Part shown: in pieces, positions 48,311 through 57,744 of the stretch
Numbering within the stretch: the first letter of the stretch is position 1
Layout: each line of letters opens with the position of its first letter
DNA from: Streptosporangium sp040640155
GTDB taxonomy: Bacteria > Actinomycetota > Actinomycetes > Streptosporangiales > Streptosporangiaceae
DNA length: 64,000 bases
Assembly (NCBI RefSeq): GCF_040640155.1
Contig: NZ_JBFABE010000024.1
Location: 40,099 to 104,098, forward strand
Direction: 5' to 3'
The notes under the pieces: model-generated
What the model was told of the DNA's origin: nothing
Databases searched by the model: none
What the model saw: the letters and a program-made list of their open reading frames with translations, nothing else
Translations under genes and position numbers: made by a program

Positions 48311-50926
48311 TCACTTCTTCGAGGAGAAGGTCGCGGCGAATCCTTCGAAGAGGTGCATGTTCTTCTTCCAGTTCTTGTCCAGCGTATGCCAGTAGATCGC
48401 GTACCCGCGGCCGCCCTTGGTGATGAACCCGCGGTTGATCACTCTCGCCTTGCCCGAGCTGGTGTTCCAGGTGAACTCCCAGTCGGAGGCCTTCTTCATG
48501 TACGAGACGTTCTCGATCCGGATCAGCTTGTAGCCGGAGAACTTGCTCCGGACGGTCGGCTCGTACTCCAGCCAGTCCTGCTTGGGGTCGGGGCGCGCCT
48601 TGTCGACGTAGTCGATCATCACGAAGCTCGTCCGGTCCGGCCCGCGGAACCACACCTGGTTGCCGCGCCGCTTGTCCTGACTCCACCCCTTGGGCAGGCC
48701 GAGCGAGAAGCCGTTGGAGTCCTTGTGCATCCGCCAGCCGGCGGGCAGGGGGGACTTCTTCTCCGTCTTGGTGGGGGACGGGCTCGGCGCCGGCGGGGAG
48801 GGCGAGGCCGACGAGGGCGACGAGGACGCCGGCGAGGAGGACGAGGGGGCCGACGCCTCCGGCGACCCCTTCGAGGGGTCGTACACCGCGCCGCCAGTCG
48901 GGCCGTCCGACGCGCCGGACGTGCTCGGCGCGCCGGGCCCGGCCTGCGGGGTCCCCTCGTTCTTGCGGCTGTTCATGCCGAGCCAGCCGGCGACCACCCC
49001 GACGACCAGCAGCACCGGCAGCAGCACCAGCAGGCCCCGCTTCGTCTGGGAGCCGCCCGACCCCCCGGAGACCGACGTGACCTCGTCCTGCCGGTGCCCG
49101 GCGTGGGCGGAGGCCTGCTCCGGCGTCCGGCCGGCGACCTGCCCGGCCGCGGCCGGGGGGACGGGTTTCCGGGAGGGGGCCGGGGCGCCGTCCCGGGCCG
49201 CCGCGGCCACCGGCGGGAAGGGGTTGGGCCGAGGGGCCGGGACCGGCCTCGGGCGTGCGGGGGCGCTCTCGCGGCCCGCACCGGAGGCGCTCGCGTCCCT
49301 GTCCCGTCGCGCGGCGTCCCCGGAGACGGCACCCCGCGCTGAGGCCGGGGTCGACGGGGAGGCGCTGCCACGGGCGGCGGGCCTTCCGGCGCCCGGACCC
49401 CCTCGCGGGGCCGGGACGTCCTCGGCCGGGACCGCGTCCACCTCGTCCACAGCGCCCGTCGCAGCGCCCGCGGACTTCCTCCCCACCGCGGGGGACGCGT
49501 CGTCTCCTCGCGACGGCGTGGCCCCGCGCCCGGGGACGGCCCTGGACGCGGCCGCGTCCTCGGGGTCCGAGGGGGTCGAGGGGGTCGAGGGGGCGGGGAC
49601 GGCCTTGCCGGGTGCGGCACCCGACGCGGAGACGGCCCCCGCCCGAGCCGCCGGGCCGCCCTTCGCGCCGGGAGCGTCCTTCGCGCCGGGAACGGCCCCG
49701 GCGCTCGACGCCGCCCCGCCCTCGGCGACCCCGTCCCTGTCCTTCGCGTCCTTCGCGTCCTTCGAGGCCGTGTCCTTCGCGGGCCTGGCCTCCGGCACGG
49801 CGCGAGGGCTCGCCGCGCCCGCGGCGCCGGGCGTCCCGGGCCTCGCCGCGGAACCGTCCTGGCGCCGGCCGCCCCCGCCCTGCGGCGGGACGGGCTCGGG
49901 CCACTCCTCGCGGCGTGTGGGAGTGGGCGGCGCGCCCGCCGCACCGGCCGCGCCGGCAGGCGGTGCGGCGCCCAGCTTCGCGCCCGTCTGCGGGACGTCC
50001 CCGGTGCGGAAGCGGAGGCCCGGGTCGGTGTCGGCCGAGGGGTCGGTGCCGTCCGCGCGGCCCGCGGCCGGCATGACGGCGGTCCTGGCGGGCCGTTCGC
50101 CCGCGCCCTCGGACACCGCGCGCAGCAGCCGCGCGGCCTCCTTGTAGGGCATGCGCAGCGCGGGGTCCTTGCGGAGCAGCCCCTCCAGCACCGGAGCCAG
50201 CGGCCCGGCGTTCACCGGCGGCTCGGGCTCGTCGTTCAGGATGGCGTGCATGGTCGGCAGCGCCCCGCCCCGGTCGTGCGGGGGCCTGCCCTCGACGGCG
50301 GCGTACAGGGTCGCGCCGAGCGACCACAGGTCCGACTCGCGCTGCGCGCTGCCGCCCTTGATGCGCTCCGGCGGGATGAAGGCGGGGGTGCCCGCGATGC
50401 CGGTCATGGTCAGCGCGGTCTCGGCCTCCAGGGTGGCGATGCCGAAGTCGGTCAGCACCACCCGGCCGTCGTCGGCGAGCAGCACGTTCTCGGGCTTGAC
50501 GTCCCGGTGCAGGACCCCCTGGGCGTGGGCGGCGCGCAGCGCCTCCAGCAGCGCCAGGCCGATCTCCGCGACCCGCCGCGGCGGCAGCGGCCCGTCCTGG
50601 CGCAGCACCTTGCCGAGGGAGCGCGACTCCACCAGCTGCATGACGATCCAGGGACGCCCGTCCTCCTCGACGACGTCGTGGACGACCACCACGTTGGGGT
50701 GCGTCAGCCGCCCGGCGGCACGCGCCTCGCGCTTGGTGCGCCGGTTGAAGTCCTCCTGGTTGTCCTCGCCGAGCGTGTCGGCGTAGCGGACCTCCTTGAT
50801 CGCGACCTCACGGTCCAGGAGCTCGTCGTGGGCCCGCCACACGATGCCCATGCCACCCCGGCCGATGGCTTCGAGCAGGTGGTAGCGAGAGGCGATACGG
50901 CGCCCCTCGGGCTGTGCTTCGGCCAT
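48311..50926 (-). CDS. membrane Ser/Thr protein kinase (kinase C) with long linker and C-terminal ectodomain
   Basis: 871 residues. Kinase domain: IGRGGMGIVW, VAIKEVRYAD, LHRDVKPENVLL, TDFGIATLEAETALTMTGIAGTPAF (activation loop, 50370-50450) and PPE. An exceptionally long (~350-residue) disordered cytoplasmic linker, rich in Ala, Pro, Asp and Lys (KDAKDAKDRD), precedes one membrane helix (LLVLLPVLLVVGVVAGWLG). The C-terminal ~135 residues (NGFSLGLPKGWSQDKRRGN to the end) match kinase B's ectodomain in arrangement. ATG 50926 has GGAGG upstream. The operon continues to kinase B. Confidence 0.93.
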   Translation of the reverse strand: MAEAQPEGRRIASRYHLLEAIGRGGMGIVWRAHDELLDREVAIKEVRYADTLGEDNQEDFNRRTKREARAAGRLTHPNVVVVHDVVEEDGRPWIVMQLVESRSLGKVLRQDGPLPPRRVAEIGLALLEALRAAHAQGVLHRDVKPENVLLADDGRVVLTDFGIATLEAETALTMTGIAGTPAFIPPERIKGGSAQRESDLWSLGATLYAAVEGRPPHDRGGALPTMHAILNDEPEPPVNAGPLAPVLEGLLRKDPALRMPYKEAARLLRAVSEGAGERPARTAVMPAAGRADGTDPSADTDPGLRFRTGDVPQTGAKLGAAPPAGAAGAAGAPPTPTRREEWPEPVPPQGGGGRRQDGSAARPGTPGAAGAASPRAVPEARPAKDTASKDAKDAKDRDGVAEGGAASSAGAVPGAKDAPGAKGGPAARAGAVSASGAAPGKAVPAPSTPSTPSDPEDAAASRAVPGRGATPSRGDDASPAVGRKSAGAATGAVDEVDAVPAEDVPAPRGGPGAGRPAARGSASPSTPASARGAVSGDAARRDRDASASGAGRESAPARPRPVPAPRPNPFPPVAAAARDGAPAPSRKPVPPAAAGQVAGRTPEQASAHAGHRQDEVTSVSGGSGGSQTKRGLLVLLPVLLVVGVVAGWLGMNSRKNEGTPQAGPGAPSTSGASDGPTGGAVYDPSKGSPEASAPSSSSPASSSPSSASPSPPAPSPSPTKTEKKSPLPAGWRMHKDSNGFSLGLPKGWSQDKRRGNQVWFRGPDRTSFVMIDYVDKARPDPKQDWLEYEPTVRSKFSGYKLIRIENVSYMKKASDWEFTWNTSSGKARVINRGFITKGGRGYAIYWHTLDKNWKKNMHLFEGFAATFSSKK

Positions 50927-51256
50927 CAACCGGCTTACCTCCTTCGGAACCCCCGAATACTCTCATAGCCCGGTAAAGTGATCGACTCACCCGCCGCGCA
51001 GAAGTCCGTATCCTGAGACGTGCCGTCCGGTCCGTGGCGTGCGCCGGAGGGATGACCTAAGATTGTGCATGTGACCTGTTATTTCGCGTTTATCGAGCCG
51101 GCTCCGGAGAGCCGGTCGTGACAGCGTGACCTGACGACCAGCCGGAGCCGGCACCGAGGCGGAGACGTGAAGTCTCTGCCTTTTTCTGTTTCCGACATCT
51201 CTTACGAACGGCCGCCGGCTCGCGGGACGCGTGCCGGCCGAGCATGGGAGAGCCTC
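50927..51256. promoter_or_regulatory. 330-base divergent control region with a hairpin (51098-51115)
   Basis: The region separates kinase C (-) and the chorismate mutase gene (+). It holds CCGGCTC/GAGCCGG (51098-51104, 51109-51115) around CGGA, a strong 7-pair hairpin upstream of the plus-strand gene, and AT-richer tracts near 50950-50985 (minus-strand TATGAGAGTATT) and 51056-51095 (TAAGAT, TTATTT). Promoters for both sides are likely here, but none has both boxes clearly. An in-frame GTG at 51167 would extend the next protein by 30 residues. Confidence 0.45.
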
Positions 51257-52288
51257 ATGTCGTCGACCGTACACAGGAAACGCGTGCCGGTGCGGGTGGG
51301 CGCGCTCACCGTGGGGGCCGGGCCGGCCGTCGTGATCGGCGGCCCGGGAGCGGACGCCCGCTGGATCGGTCCGCGGGATCGTCCGGCCGGGCTCTCCGTG
51401 GCGGAGGCGGTGGCCGCGGCCCGCGCGCGATGGCAGGGACCGGTCCTGGTGGAGCCGTCCTGCGCGGCGGACCTGCCGGTGATCGCCGGATGCGCCGACG
51501 GCGTGGTGGCCGGGGCGGTGGACGGCGCGGCCTGGATGCGGGACGCGGCCCTGGTGCGGGCCGTCGCCCGGCTCGGCCTGCCGGTGCTCCTGCGGCGGGC
51601 GCCCTCGGCGACGCTGCGGGAGTGGCTGGCGGCCGCCGCGGACTGCGCGGCGGAGGGCAACGACCGGGTGGTGCTCTGCGAGAGCGGTGACGGCACCGTC
51701 CGGGGCGGCCTCGTCCTCGACCTCGCCCTGATGCGCGCCGCGCGCGAGCTGTCGGGCCGTCCGGTCCTGGCCGACCTCGGCGCTCACCTGGGGGACGGAA
51801 GCGCCCACGAGGACGGAAACGGTGAGGAGAACGGAGCCGGTCACGGGGACGGGGACGGGGACGGGGACGGGAACGGGCCCGCGCTGGCCGCCGCGGCGGT
51901 GGCGGCGGGCGCCGACGGCCTGCTCCTGCCTCCCGGCTCCGCCGAGCGGGAGGCGCTGGCCGTACGGGAGGCCGCGAGGATCATCGGCGCGGTCACCCGC
52001 CGGGAGGTCCCGGCCTCGGTCCCCGACGCCCGGGAGGCCATCGACCGCGTGGACGCGGCCCTGGCCGTCCTCCTGGAGCGCCGGGCCGAGCTCGCCGTGA
52101 CCGTCCAGCGCCTCAAGCCGGTCGGCGGATTCGCCGGCCGCGACGCCGACCGCGAGCGCCGCCTGGTCGCCGAGATGGCCCGCCGGGCCCCCGTCCTGGG
52201 CGAGACCCGGCTCGCCCCGATCATGAACGCGGTCATCGAGGCGGGCCTGCACCTCGCCGAGGAACGCCGCTCGTCACCCCGGCGGTGA
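51257..52288 (+). CDS. chorismate mutase fused to a degenerate DAHP-synthase-like domain
   Basis: 343 residues. The C-terminal ~90 residues are an AroQ-type chorismate mutase helix bundle (AREAIDRVDAALAVLLERRAELAVTVQRLK, with the catalytic Arg/Lys pattern; shown 52030-52110). The N-terminal ~220 residues align with type I-beta DAHP synthase by order of motifs, but key residues differ: the AGPCSVE loop reads GGPGADA (metal Cys lost), LKRG reads LRRA, CERG reads CESG, and DPSHATG reads DLGAHLG. A DG/GN repeat (GDGDGDGDGNG) replaces a loop. The barrel is probably inactive and could serve to bind or regulate; chorismate to prephenate is the likely reaction. ATG 51257 with GGGAGAG upstream. Confidence 0.8.
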   Translation: MSSTVHRKRVPVRVGALTVGAGPAVVIGGPGADARWIGPRDRPAGLSVAEAVAAARARWQGPVLVEPSCAADLPVIAGCADGVVAGAVDGAAWMRDAALVRAVARLGLPVLLRRAPSATLREWLAAAADCAAEGNDRVVLCESGDGTVRGGLVLDLALMRAARELSGRPVLADLGAHLGDGSAHEDGNGEENGAGHGDGDGDGDGNGPALAAAAVAAGADGLLLPPGSAEREALAVREAARIIGAVTRREVPASVPDAREAIDRVDAALAVLLERRAELAVTVQRLKPVGGFAGRDADRERRLVAEMARRAPVLGETRLAPIMNAVIEAGLHLAEERRSSPRR

Positions 52289-52360
52289 TCCCGGGCCCCG
52301 CCGGATCCCGTGGAACCCGGCGGGCCCCGCCCCTGGACCCCGGGGGCCCTGCTCCTGGAC

Positions 52361-52436
52361 CTCGGCGGACCTCGGCGGACCCCGGTGGACCCCGGTGGAC
52401 CCCGGTGGACCCCGGTGGACCCCGGCGGACCCCGGC
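52361..52436. repeat. 10-base tandem repeat upstream of dnaE
   Basis: Eight near-identical decamers (CTCGGCGGAC twice, CCCGGTGGAC four times, CCCGGCGGAC and a partial copy). It lies in the 314-base gap (52289-52602) before dnaE. Otherwise the gap holds TACTCT at 52557-52562, a possible dnaE -10 box, with GGGGAGGA before the ATG. Confidence 0.85.
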
Positions 52437-52602
52437 GGGGCCCGGCGCGTCCGGGTCGATCCGGTCATCCGGGACACCGGCCCCGGACGCGGAAAAATCA
52501 TGGTCGTGAGACCGGCGACGCGAGGCGCAGGAGTCCCTCCCGCATCCCTTGTTTGGGTACTCTTGCCCCGCCGACGGTGGGACCAGGGGAGGACGAAGCC
52601 GC

Positions 52603-55600
52603 ATGTCAGACTCGTTTGTGCATCTGCACGTTCACACGGAGTACTCCATGCTGGACGGCGCCGCCCGGCTGAAGCAGATGTTCAAGCAGGTCGGCGATCT
52701 GGGCATGCCCGCCATCGCGATCACCGACCACGGCAACATGCACGGCGCCTACGACTTCTACAAGCAGGCGACCGGGGCCGGGATCAAGCCGATCATCGGC
52801 ATCGAGGCCTACGTCGCCCCCGCCTCGCGGCACCAGAAGAAGCCGGTCCTGTGGGGGGAGCCGCACCAGAAGCGCGACGACGTCTCGGCGGGCGGCTACT
52901 ACACCCACATGACCATCTGGGCGAAGAACGCCACGGGTCTGGGCAACCTGATGAAGCTCTCCTCGCGCGCCTACACCGAGGGCTTCGTGCGCAAGTGGGC
53001 CCGGATGGACGCCGAGATCCTCGCCGAGCACGCCGACGGGCTGATGGCCACCACCGGCTGCCCGTCCGGCGAGGTGCAGACCCGCCTGCGGCTGGGCCAG
53101 TACGACGAGGCGCTGGCGGCGGCGGCCCGGTTCCAGGAGCTGTTCGGCAAGGAGAACTACTACCTGGAGATCATGGACCACGGGCTGGAGATCGAGCGCC
53201 GGGTCCGCGACGGCCTGACCCGCATCTCCCGCGAGCTGAACATCCCGCCGCTGGTCACCAACGACTCCCACTACACCTACGAGTCGGACGCCACCTCCCA
53301 CGACGCGCTGCTGTGCATCCAGACCGGCAAGCAGCTCTCCGACCCCGACCGCTTCCGCTTCGACGGCAGCGGCTACTACATCAAGAACGCCGACGAGATG
53401 CGCGCCGTCGACTCCTCCGACCTGTGGGCCGAGGGCTGCCGCAACACCCTGCTGGTCGCCGAGAAGGTCGACCCGAGCGGCATGTTCGGGTTCAAGAACC
53501 TGATGCCGACCTTCCCGCTGCCCGAGGGGGAGACCGAGGAGAGCTGGTTCCGCAAGGAGATCTGGAAGGGTATGGAGCGTCGCTTCCCCGAGGGGATCGA
53601 CTCCGAGCACCGCGACCAGATCGAGTTCGAGATGAACGTCATCCTGCAGATGGGGTTCCCCTCCTACTTCCTCGTGGTGGCCGACTTCATCATGTGGGCC
53701 AAGAACAACGGCATCCGCGTCGGTCCCGGCCGAGGCTCGGCCGCGGGCTCGCTGGCGGCGTACGCGCTGGGCATCACCGACCTCGACCCGCTGCCGCACG
53801 GCCTGATCTTCGAGCGGTTCCTCAACCCCGACCGCGTCTCCATGCCCGACGTCGACATCGACTTCGACGAGCGCCGGCGCGGTGACGTGATCCGCTACGT
53901 GACGGAGAAGTACGGCGCCGACAAGGTCGCCATGATCGCCACCTTCGGCACCATCAAGGCGAAGGCGGCCATCAAGGACGCGGCCCGCGTCCTGGGCTAC
54001 CCGTACGCGCTGGGCGACAAGGTCTCCAAGGCGTTCCCGCCCGCGGTGATGGGCAAGGACATCCCGCTGTCGGGGATCTTCGACTCCGACCACCCGCGCT
54101 ACAACGAGGCCGGTGAGCTGCGCAAGCTGTACGAGGAGGACGTCGACGTCAAGGCGGCGATGGACCTGGGCAGGGGCCTGGAGGGCCTGATCCGCCAGAC
54201 CGGCGTGCACGCCGCCGGGGTGATCATGTCGGCGGAGGTGCTGACCGACTACATCCCGATCATGCGCCGCGACTCCGACGGTGTGATCATCACGCAGTTC
54301 GACTACCCGACCTGCGAGACGCTCGGCCTGCTGAAGATGGACTTCCTGGGCCTGCGCAACCTCACGATCATCGACGACTGCCTGAAGATGATCGAGGCCA
54401 ACACCGGCGAGGCCATCGACCTGCTCAAGCTGCCGCTGGACGACCGCAAGACCTACGAGCTGCTCGGCCGGGGCGACACCCTGGGCGTGTTCCAGCTGGA
54501 CGGCGGCGGCATGCGGTCGCTGCTGCGGCTGATGAAGCCCGACAACTTCGAGGACATCTCCGCCGTCGGCGCGCTCTACCGGCCCGGCCCGATGGGCGCC
54601 AACTCCCACACCAACTACGCGCTGCGCAAGAACGGCCTGCAGGAGATCGTCCCGATCCACCCGGAGTTCGAGGAGTCGCTGCAGGAGATCCTCGGCACCA
54701 CCCACGGCCTGATCGTGTACCAGGAGCAGGTCATGGCCATCGCGCAGAAGGTCGCCGGGTTCTCGCTCGGCAAGGCCGACCTGTTGCGCCGCGCGATGGG
54801 CAAGAAGAAGAAGTCCGAGCTGGACAAGCAGTTCGAGTCGTTCGAACAGGGCATGAAGGACAACGGCTACTCGGCGGCCGCGATCAAGACGCTCTGGGAC
54901 ATCCTGCTGCCGTTCTCCGACTACGCCTTCAACAAGGCGCACAGCGCCGCCTACGGCCTGGTCTCCTACTGGACGGCCTACCTCAAGGCCAACTACCCGG
55001 CCGAGTACATGGCCGGGCTGCTGAGCTCGGTCAAGGACGACAAGGACAAGTCCGCCCTCTACCTCAACGAGTGCCGGCGGATGGGCATCAAGGTGCTGCC
55101 GCCGGACGTCAACGACTCCGACTTCGACTTCACCCCGCGCGGCACCGACATCCGCTTCGGCCTGTCGGCCATCCGCAACGTCGGCGGCAACGTGGTCGAC
55201 GGGATCATCTCCGCGCGCAAGGACAAGGGCCGCTTCGCCGACTTCAAGGACTTCCTGCGCAAGGTCCCCATGGTCGTCTGCAACAAGCGGGTCATCGAGT
55301 CGCTGGTCAAGGCCGGGGCCTTCGACTCGTTCGGGCACGTGCGCAAGGGCCTGGTGATGGTCCACGAGCAGGCCGTCGACGGCATCATCGGGATCAAGAA
55401 GAACGAGGCCCAGGGGCAGGACTCCCTGTTCGGCGCGATCGAGGGCGCCGAGGACCAGACCTTCGACGTGCAGATCCCGGCGGGGGAGTGGGACAAGAAC
55501 ACCCTGCTGCAGTTCGAGCGGGAGATGCTCGGCCTGTACGTCTCCGACCACCCCCTGTTCGGCGTGGAGCACATCCTCGCCTCCGGCGCCGACTGCTCGG

Positions 55601-56124
55601 TCGGCTCGCTCCAGGACGAGCACCGCCCGGACGGCCAGATCGTCACCGTCGGCGGCATCCTGAGCGGCCTCCAGCGCAAGGTCACCAAGAAGGGCGACAC
55701 CTGGGTGCTGACCCAGCTGGAGGACCTGGCGGGCTCCATCGAGGTGATGATCTTCCCGTCGGCGTACCAGCTCTGCGCGACGATCCTCGCCGAGGACGCC
55801 ATCGTCTTCGTCAAGGGCCGCCTGGACAAGCGCGAGGACGTCGGGAAGATCATCGCGATGGAGGTGACGGCCCCCGACCTGACCCGGGAGGCCGGGGGGC
55901 CGCTGGCGGTCAGCCTCACCCTGGCCCGGTGCACCCCGCCGGTGGTCGGCCGGCTCAAGGAGGTCCTGACCGCCCACCCCGGCACCACCGAGGTCCACCT
56001 GCAGCTCCACAACGGACCCAGGACCACCGTCATGCGCCTCGACGACCGCCTGCGGGTCTCGCCGTCCCCGGCGCTGATGGGCGACCTGAAGCAGCTCCTC
56101 GGCCCCGCCTGCCTGGGAGCCTGA
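52603..56124 (+). CDS. dnaE: DNA polymerase III alpha subunit
   Basis: 1173 residues, replicative-type DnaE1. The N-terminal PHP domain begins FVHLHVHTEYSMLDGA with further ITDHGNMHG. The polymerase active-site region includes GPGRGSAAGSLAAYALGI and PDVDIDFDERRRGDVI with catalytic Asp residues; KADLLRRAMGKKK and FNKAHSAAYG follow. The C-terminal OB fold starts near QIVTVGGILSGLQ. It is the chromosomal replicase. ATG 52603 has GGGGAGGA upstream. Confidence 0.97.
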   Translation: MSDSFVHLHVHTEYSMLDGAARLKQMFKQVGDLGMPAIAITDHGNMHGAYDFYKQATGAGIKPIIGIEAYVAPASRHQKKPVLWGEPHQKRDDVSAGGYYTHMTIWAKNATGLGNLMKLSSRAYTEGFVRKWARMDAEILAEHADGLMATTGCPSGEVQTRLRLGQYDEALAAAARFQELFGKENYYLEIMDHGLEIERRVRDGLTRISRELNIPPLVTNDSHYTYESDATSHDALLCIQTGKQLSDPDRFRFDGSGYYIKNADEMRAVDSSDLWAEGCRNTLLVAEKVDPSGMFGFKNLMPTFPLPEGETEESWFRKEIWKGMERRFPEGIDSEHRDQIEFEMNVILQMGFPSYFLVVADFIMWAKNNGIRVGPGRGSAAGSLAAYALGITDLDPLPHGLIFERFLNPDRVSMPDVDIDFDERRRGDVIRYVTEKYGADKVAMIATFGTIKAKAAIKDAARVLGYPYALGDKVSKAFPPAVMGKDIPLSGIFDSDHPRYNEAGELRKLYEEDVDVKAAMDLGRGLEGLIRQTGVHAAGVIMSAEVLTDYIPIMRRDSDGVIITQFDYPTCETLGLLKMDFLGLRNLTIIDDCLKMIEANTGEAIDLLKLPLDDRKTYELLGRGDTLGVFQLDGGGMRSLLRLMKPDNFEDISAVGALYRPGPMGANSHTNYALRKNGLQEIVPIHPEFEESLQEILGTTHGLIVYQEQVMAIAQKVAGFSLGKADLLRRAMGKKKKSELDKQFESFEQGMKDNGYSAAAIKTLWDILLPFSDYAFNKAHSAAYGLVSYWTAYLKANYPAEYMAGLLSSVKDDKDKSALYLNECRRMGIKVLPPDVNDSDFDFTPRGTDIRFGLSAIRNVGGNVVDGIISARKDKGRFADFKDFLRKVPMVVCNKRVIESLVKAGAFDSFGHVRKGLVMVHEQAVDGIIGIKKNEAQGQDSLFGAIEGAEDQTFDVQIPAGEWDKNTLLQFEREMLGLYVSDHPLFGVEHILASGADCSVGSLQDEHRPDGQIVTVGGILSGLQRKVTKKGDTWVLTQLEDLAGSIEVMIFPSAYQLCATILAEDAIVFVKGRLDKREDVGKIIAMEVTAPDLTREAGGPLAVSLTLARCTPPVVGRLKEVLTAHPGTTEVHLQLHNGPRTTVMRLDDRLRVSPSPALMGDLKQLLGPACLGA

Positions 56125-56170
56125 CGGGGCCTGCCCGCTCCCGCATGAATTCATCCGGTACGGGCGGCGG

Positions 56171-56208
56171 ACGGCCCGTTCGTCGGGTGAGGTCGGGGAA
56201 CGGGCCGT
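56171..56208 (+). terminator. hairpin terminator after dnaE
   Basis: ACGGCCCGTTC (56171-56181) pairs perfectly with GAACGGGCCGT (56198-56208), an 11-base stem with a 16-base loop, 47 bases after the dnaE stop. No T-run. Confidence 0.65.
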
Positions 56209-56340
56209 TCGCCGGGGCCGGAGAGGCGCGGGTCATCCGTTCGGAGCGGGCGAACCTCATCCGGTGAGAGGAGGACGGTTCCGGGTGGATTTGGGATGAT
56301 CATCCTGTTGTTTTTCCGGAATCAGAGGAGATGACAGTTG

Positions 56341-57744
56341 ATGACCCTCGCGGGACTCCCTCACCGCGGACGGATCCACCGCGGACGGACGATCGCCGGG
56401 CTCGGGCTGAGCGCGGTGCTGCTGACCTGCGCCGCCGCGCCCCCGGCGTCCGCCGCGCCCGGACCCGCGGCGTCCGCCGCGCCGACCGGATCCGAACCCG
56501 CCCCGACGACGGGTCCGGCGACCGCCCCGACCGCCCCGACGACCGGTCCGGCGACCGCGCCGTCCGATGAGACCGGGCGGGCGGCCCTCGACCGTGAGGC
56601 ACTGCGGGCCACCGTCCGGGCGGTCCACGAGGCCGGTATGTACGGCTCCTACTCCGCGGTGCGCGACGGCGGCGAGCGGTGGACCGGCGCGGCCGGCGTC
56701 GCCGACGTGCGGACCCGGCGGCCCGTGCACCCGGGGATGCTGCACCGGGTGGGCAGCATCACCAAGACGTTCACTGCGGTGGCGGTCCTCCAGCAGGTGG
56801 CGCGGGGCCGCGTCGAGCTGGACGCGCCGGTCGCGCGGTACCTGCCCGGCCTGCTGCCGGAGGACCTGGCCGGCACGGTCACGGTGCGGATGCTGCTCAA
56901 CCACACCAGCGGCATCGGCGACTACGTCGCGGGCGCCTTCCCCTCCTTCGTCCAGCTCTCCTCGCGGAGCCTCGACGAGCACCGGTTCCGCAGGATCGCC
57001 CCCCGGGAGCTGGTGAGGCTCGGGCTGGCGGCGCCGCGCACGGGCGAGCCGGGACAGAACTGGTCGTACTCCAACACCAACTACGCGATCGCCGGGCTGT
57101 TGCTGGAGAAGGTGACCGGCACCGGCGCCGAGCGGTACATCACCCGCGAGGTGATCCGCAGGGCCGGGCTGCGCGACACCTCCTTCCCGCGCACCCCGTT
57201 CGTCCCCGGCCCGCACTCCAAGGCCTACGAGGCGCTGTACGGCTACATCGACCCGCCGCGCGACTACAGCGTCTACGACATGTCGTGGGGGACCACCGCG
57301 GGCGCGGTCGTCTCCACGATGGACGACCTCAACCGGTTCTACCGCCTCCTGCTCGGCGGCGGGCTGCTGCCCCCGGCCCAGCTCGACCAGATGAGGACCA
57401 CCGTGGCGGTCCCCGACGGCCAGGGCGGCGTCGCGATGCACTACGGCCTGGGGATCTACGCCCAGGACACCCCCTGCGGCCGGTTCTGGGGGCACGACGG
57501 GGCCGTGTTCGGCATGGGGACGGTCTCGCTGTCCAGCCCGGACGGCCGTCGCCAGATCTCCTACGGCTTCAACCTCATGAAGTACCAGAGGCTGAACGAG
57601 AACGGCTACCCGATGCCGCACGCGATCGACGCGGCCATGGGGGCGCACTTCGAGCAGGCGCTCTGCGGCTCGGCCGCGACGACCGCGCGCCGCGCCGGAT
57701 GGCCGTCGCTCCTGCCGACCCAGCAGGTCCTGGTCAAGCGCTGA
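56341..57744 (+). CDS. secreted serine hydrolase of the beta-lactamase/D-Ala-D-Ala carboxypeptidase family
   Basis: 467 residues. The N-terminus has an Arg-rich start and a hydrophobic stretch ending near AAAPPASAAPG, a likely signal peptide (a Cys in LLTCAA is in a weak lipobox context). A Pro/Thr/Ala-rich spacer (PTTGPATAPTAPTTGPA) follows. The class C beta-lactamase fold has SITK (SxxK), YSN in WSYSNTNYA and GHDGA near the end (the HxG/KTG position). Likely a D,D-carboxypeptidase or esterase outside the cell. ATG 56341 has GAGGAGATG upstream. Confidence 0.88.
   Translation: MTLAGLPHRGRIHRGRTIAGLGLSAVLLTCAAAPPASAAPGPAASAAPTGSEPAPTTGPATAPTAPTTGPATAPSDETGRAALDREALRATVRAVHEAGMYGSYSAVRDGGERWTGAAGVADVRTRRPVHPGMLHRVGSITKTFTAVAVLQQVARGRVELDAPVARYLPGLLPEDLAGTVTVRMLLNHTSGIGDYVAGAFPSFVQLSSRSLDEHRFRRIAPRELVRLGLAAPRTGEPGQNWSYSNTNYAIAGLLLEKVTGTGAERYITREVIRRAGLRDTSFPRTPFVPGPHSKAYEALYGYIDPPRDYSVYDMSWGTTAGAVVSTMDDLNRFYRLLLGGGLLPPAQLDQMRTTVAVPDGQGGVAMHYGLGIYAQDTPCGRFWGHDGAVFGMGTVSLSSPDGRRQISYGFNLMKYQRLNENGYPMPHAIDAAMGAHFEQALCGSAATTARRAGWPSLLPTQQVLVKR

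Noticed and set aside
52289..52602. Open frames running into dnaE from 52310-52395
   Set aside because: They are Pro/Gly/Arg strings produced by the 10-base repeat and end or change frame before dnaE; the ATG at 52603 has the ribosome site and family N-terminus.
56151..56265. Three TCATCCG(G/T)T copies (56151, 56233, 56257) upstream of the serine hydrolase
   Set aside because: Irregular spacing and short length; likely chance in this composition.
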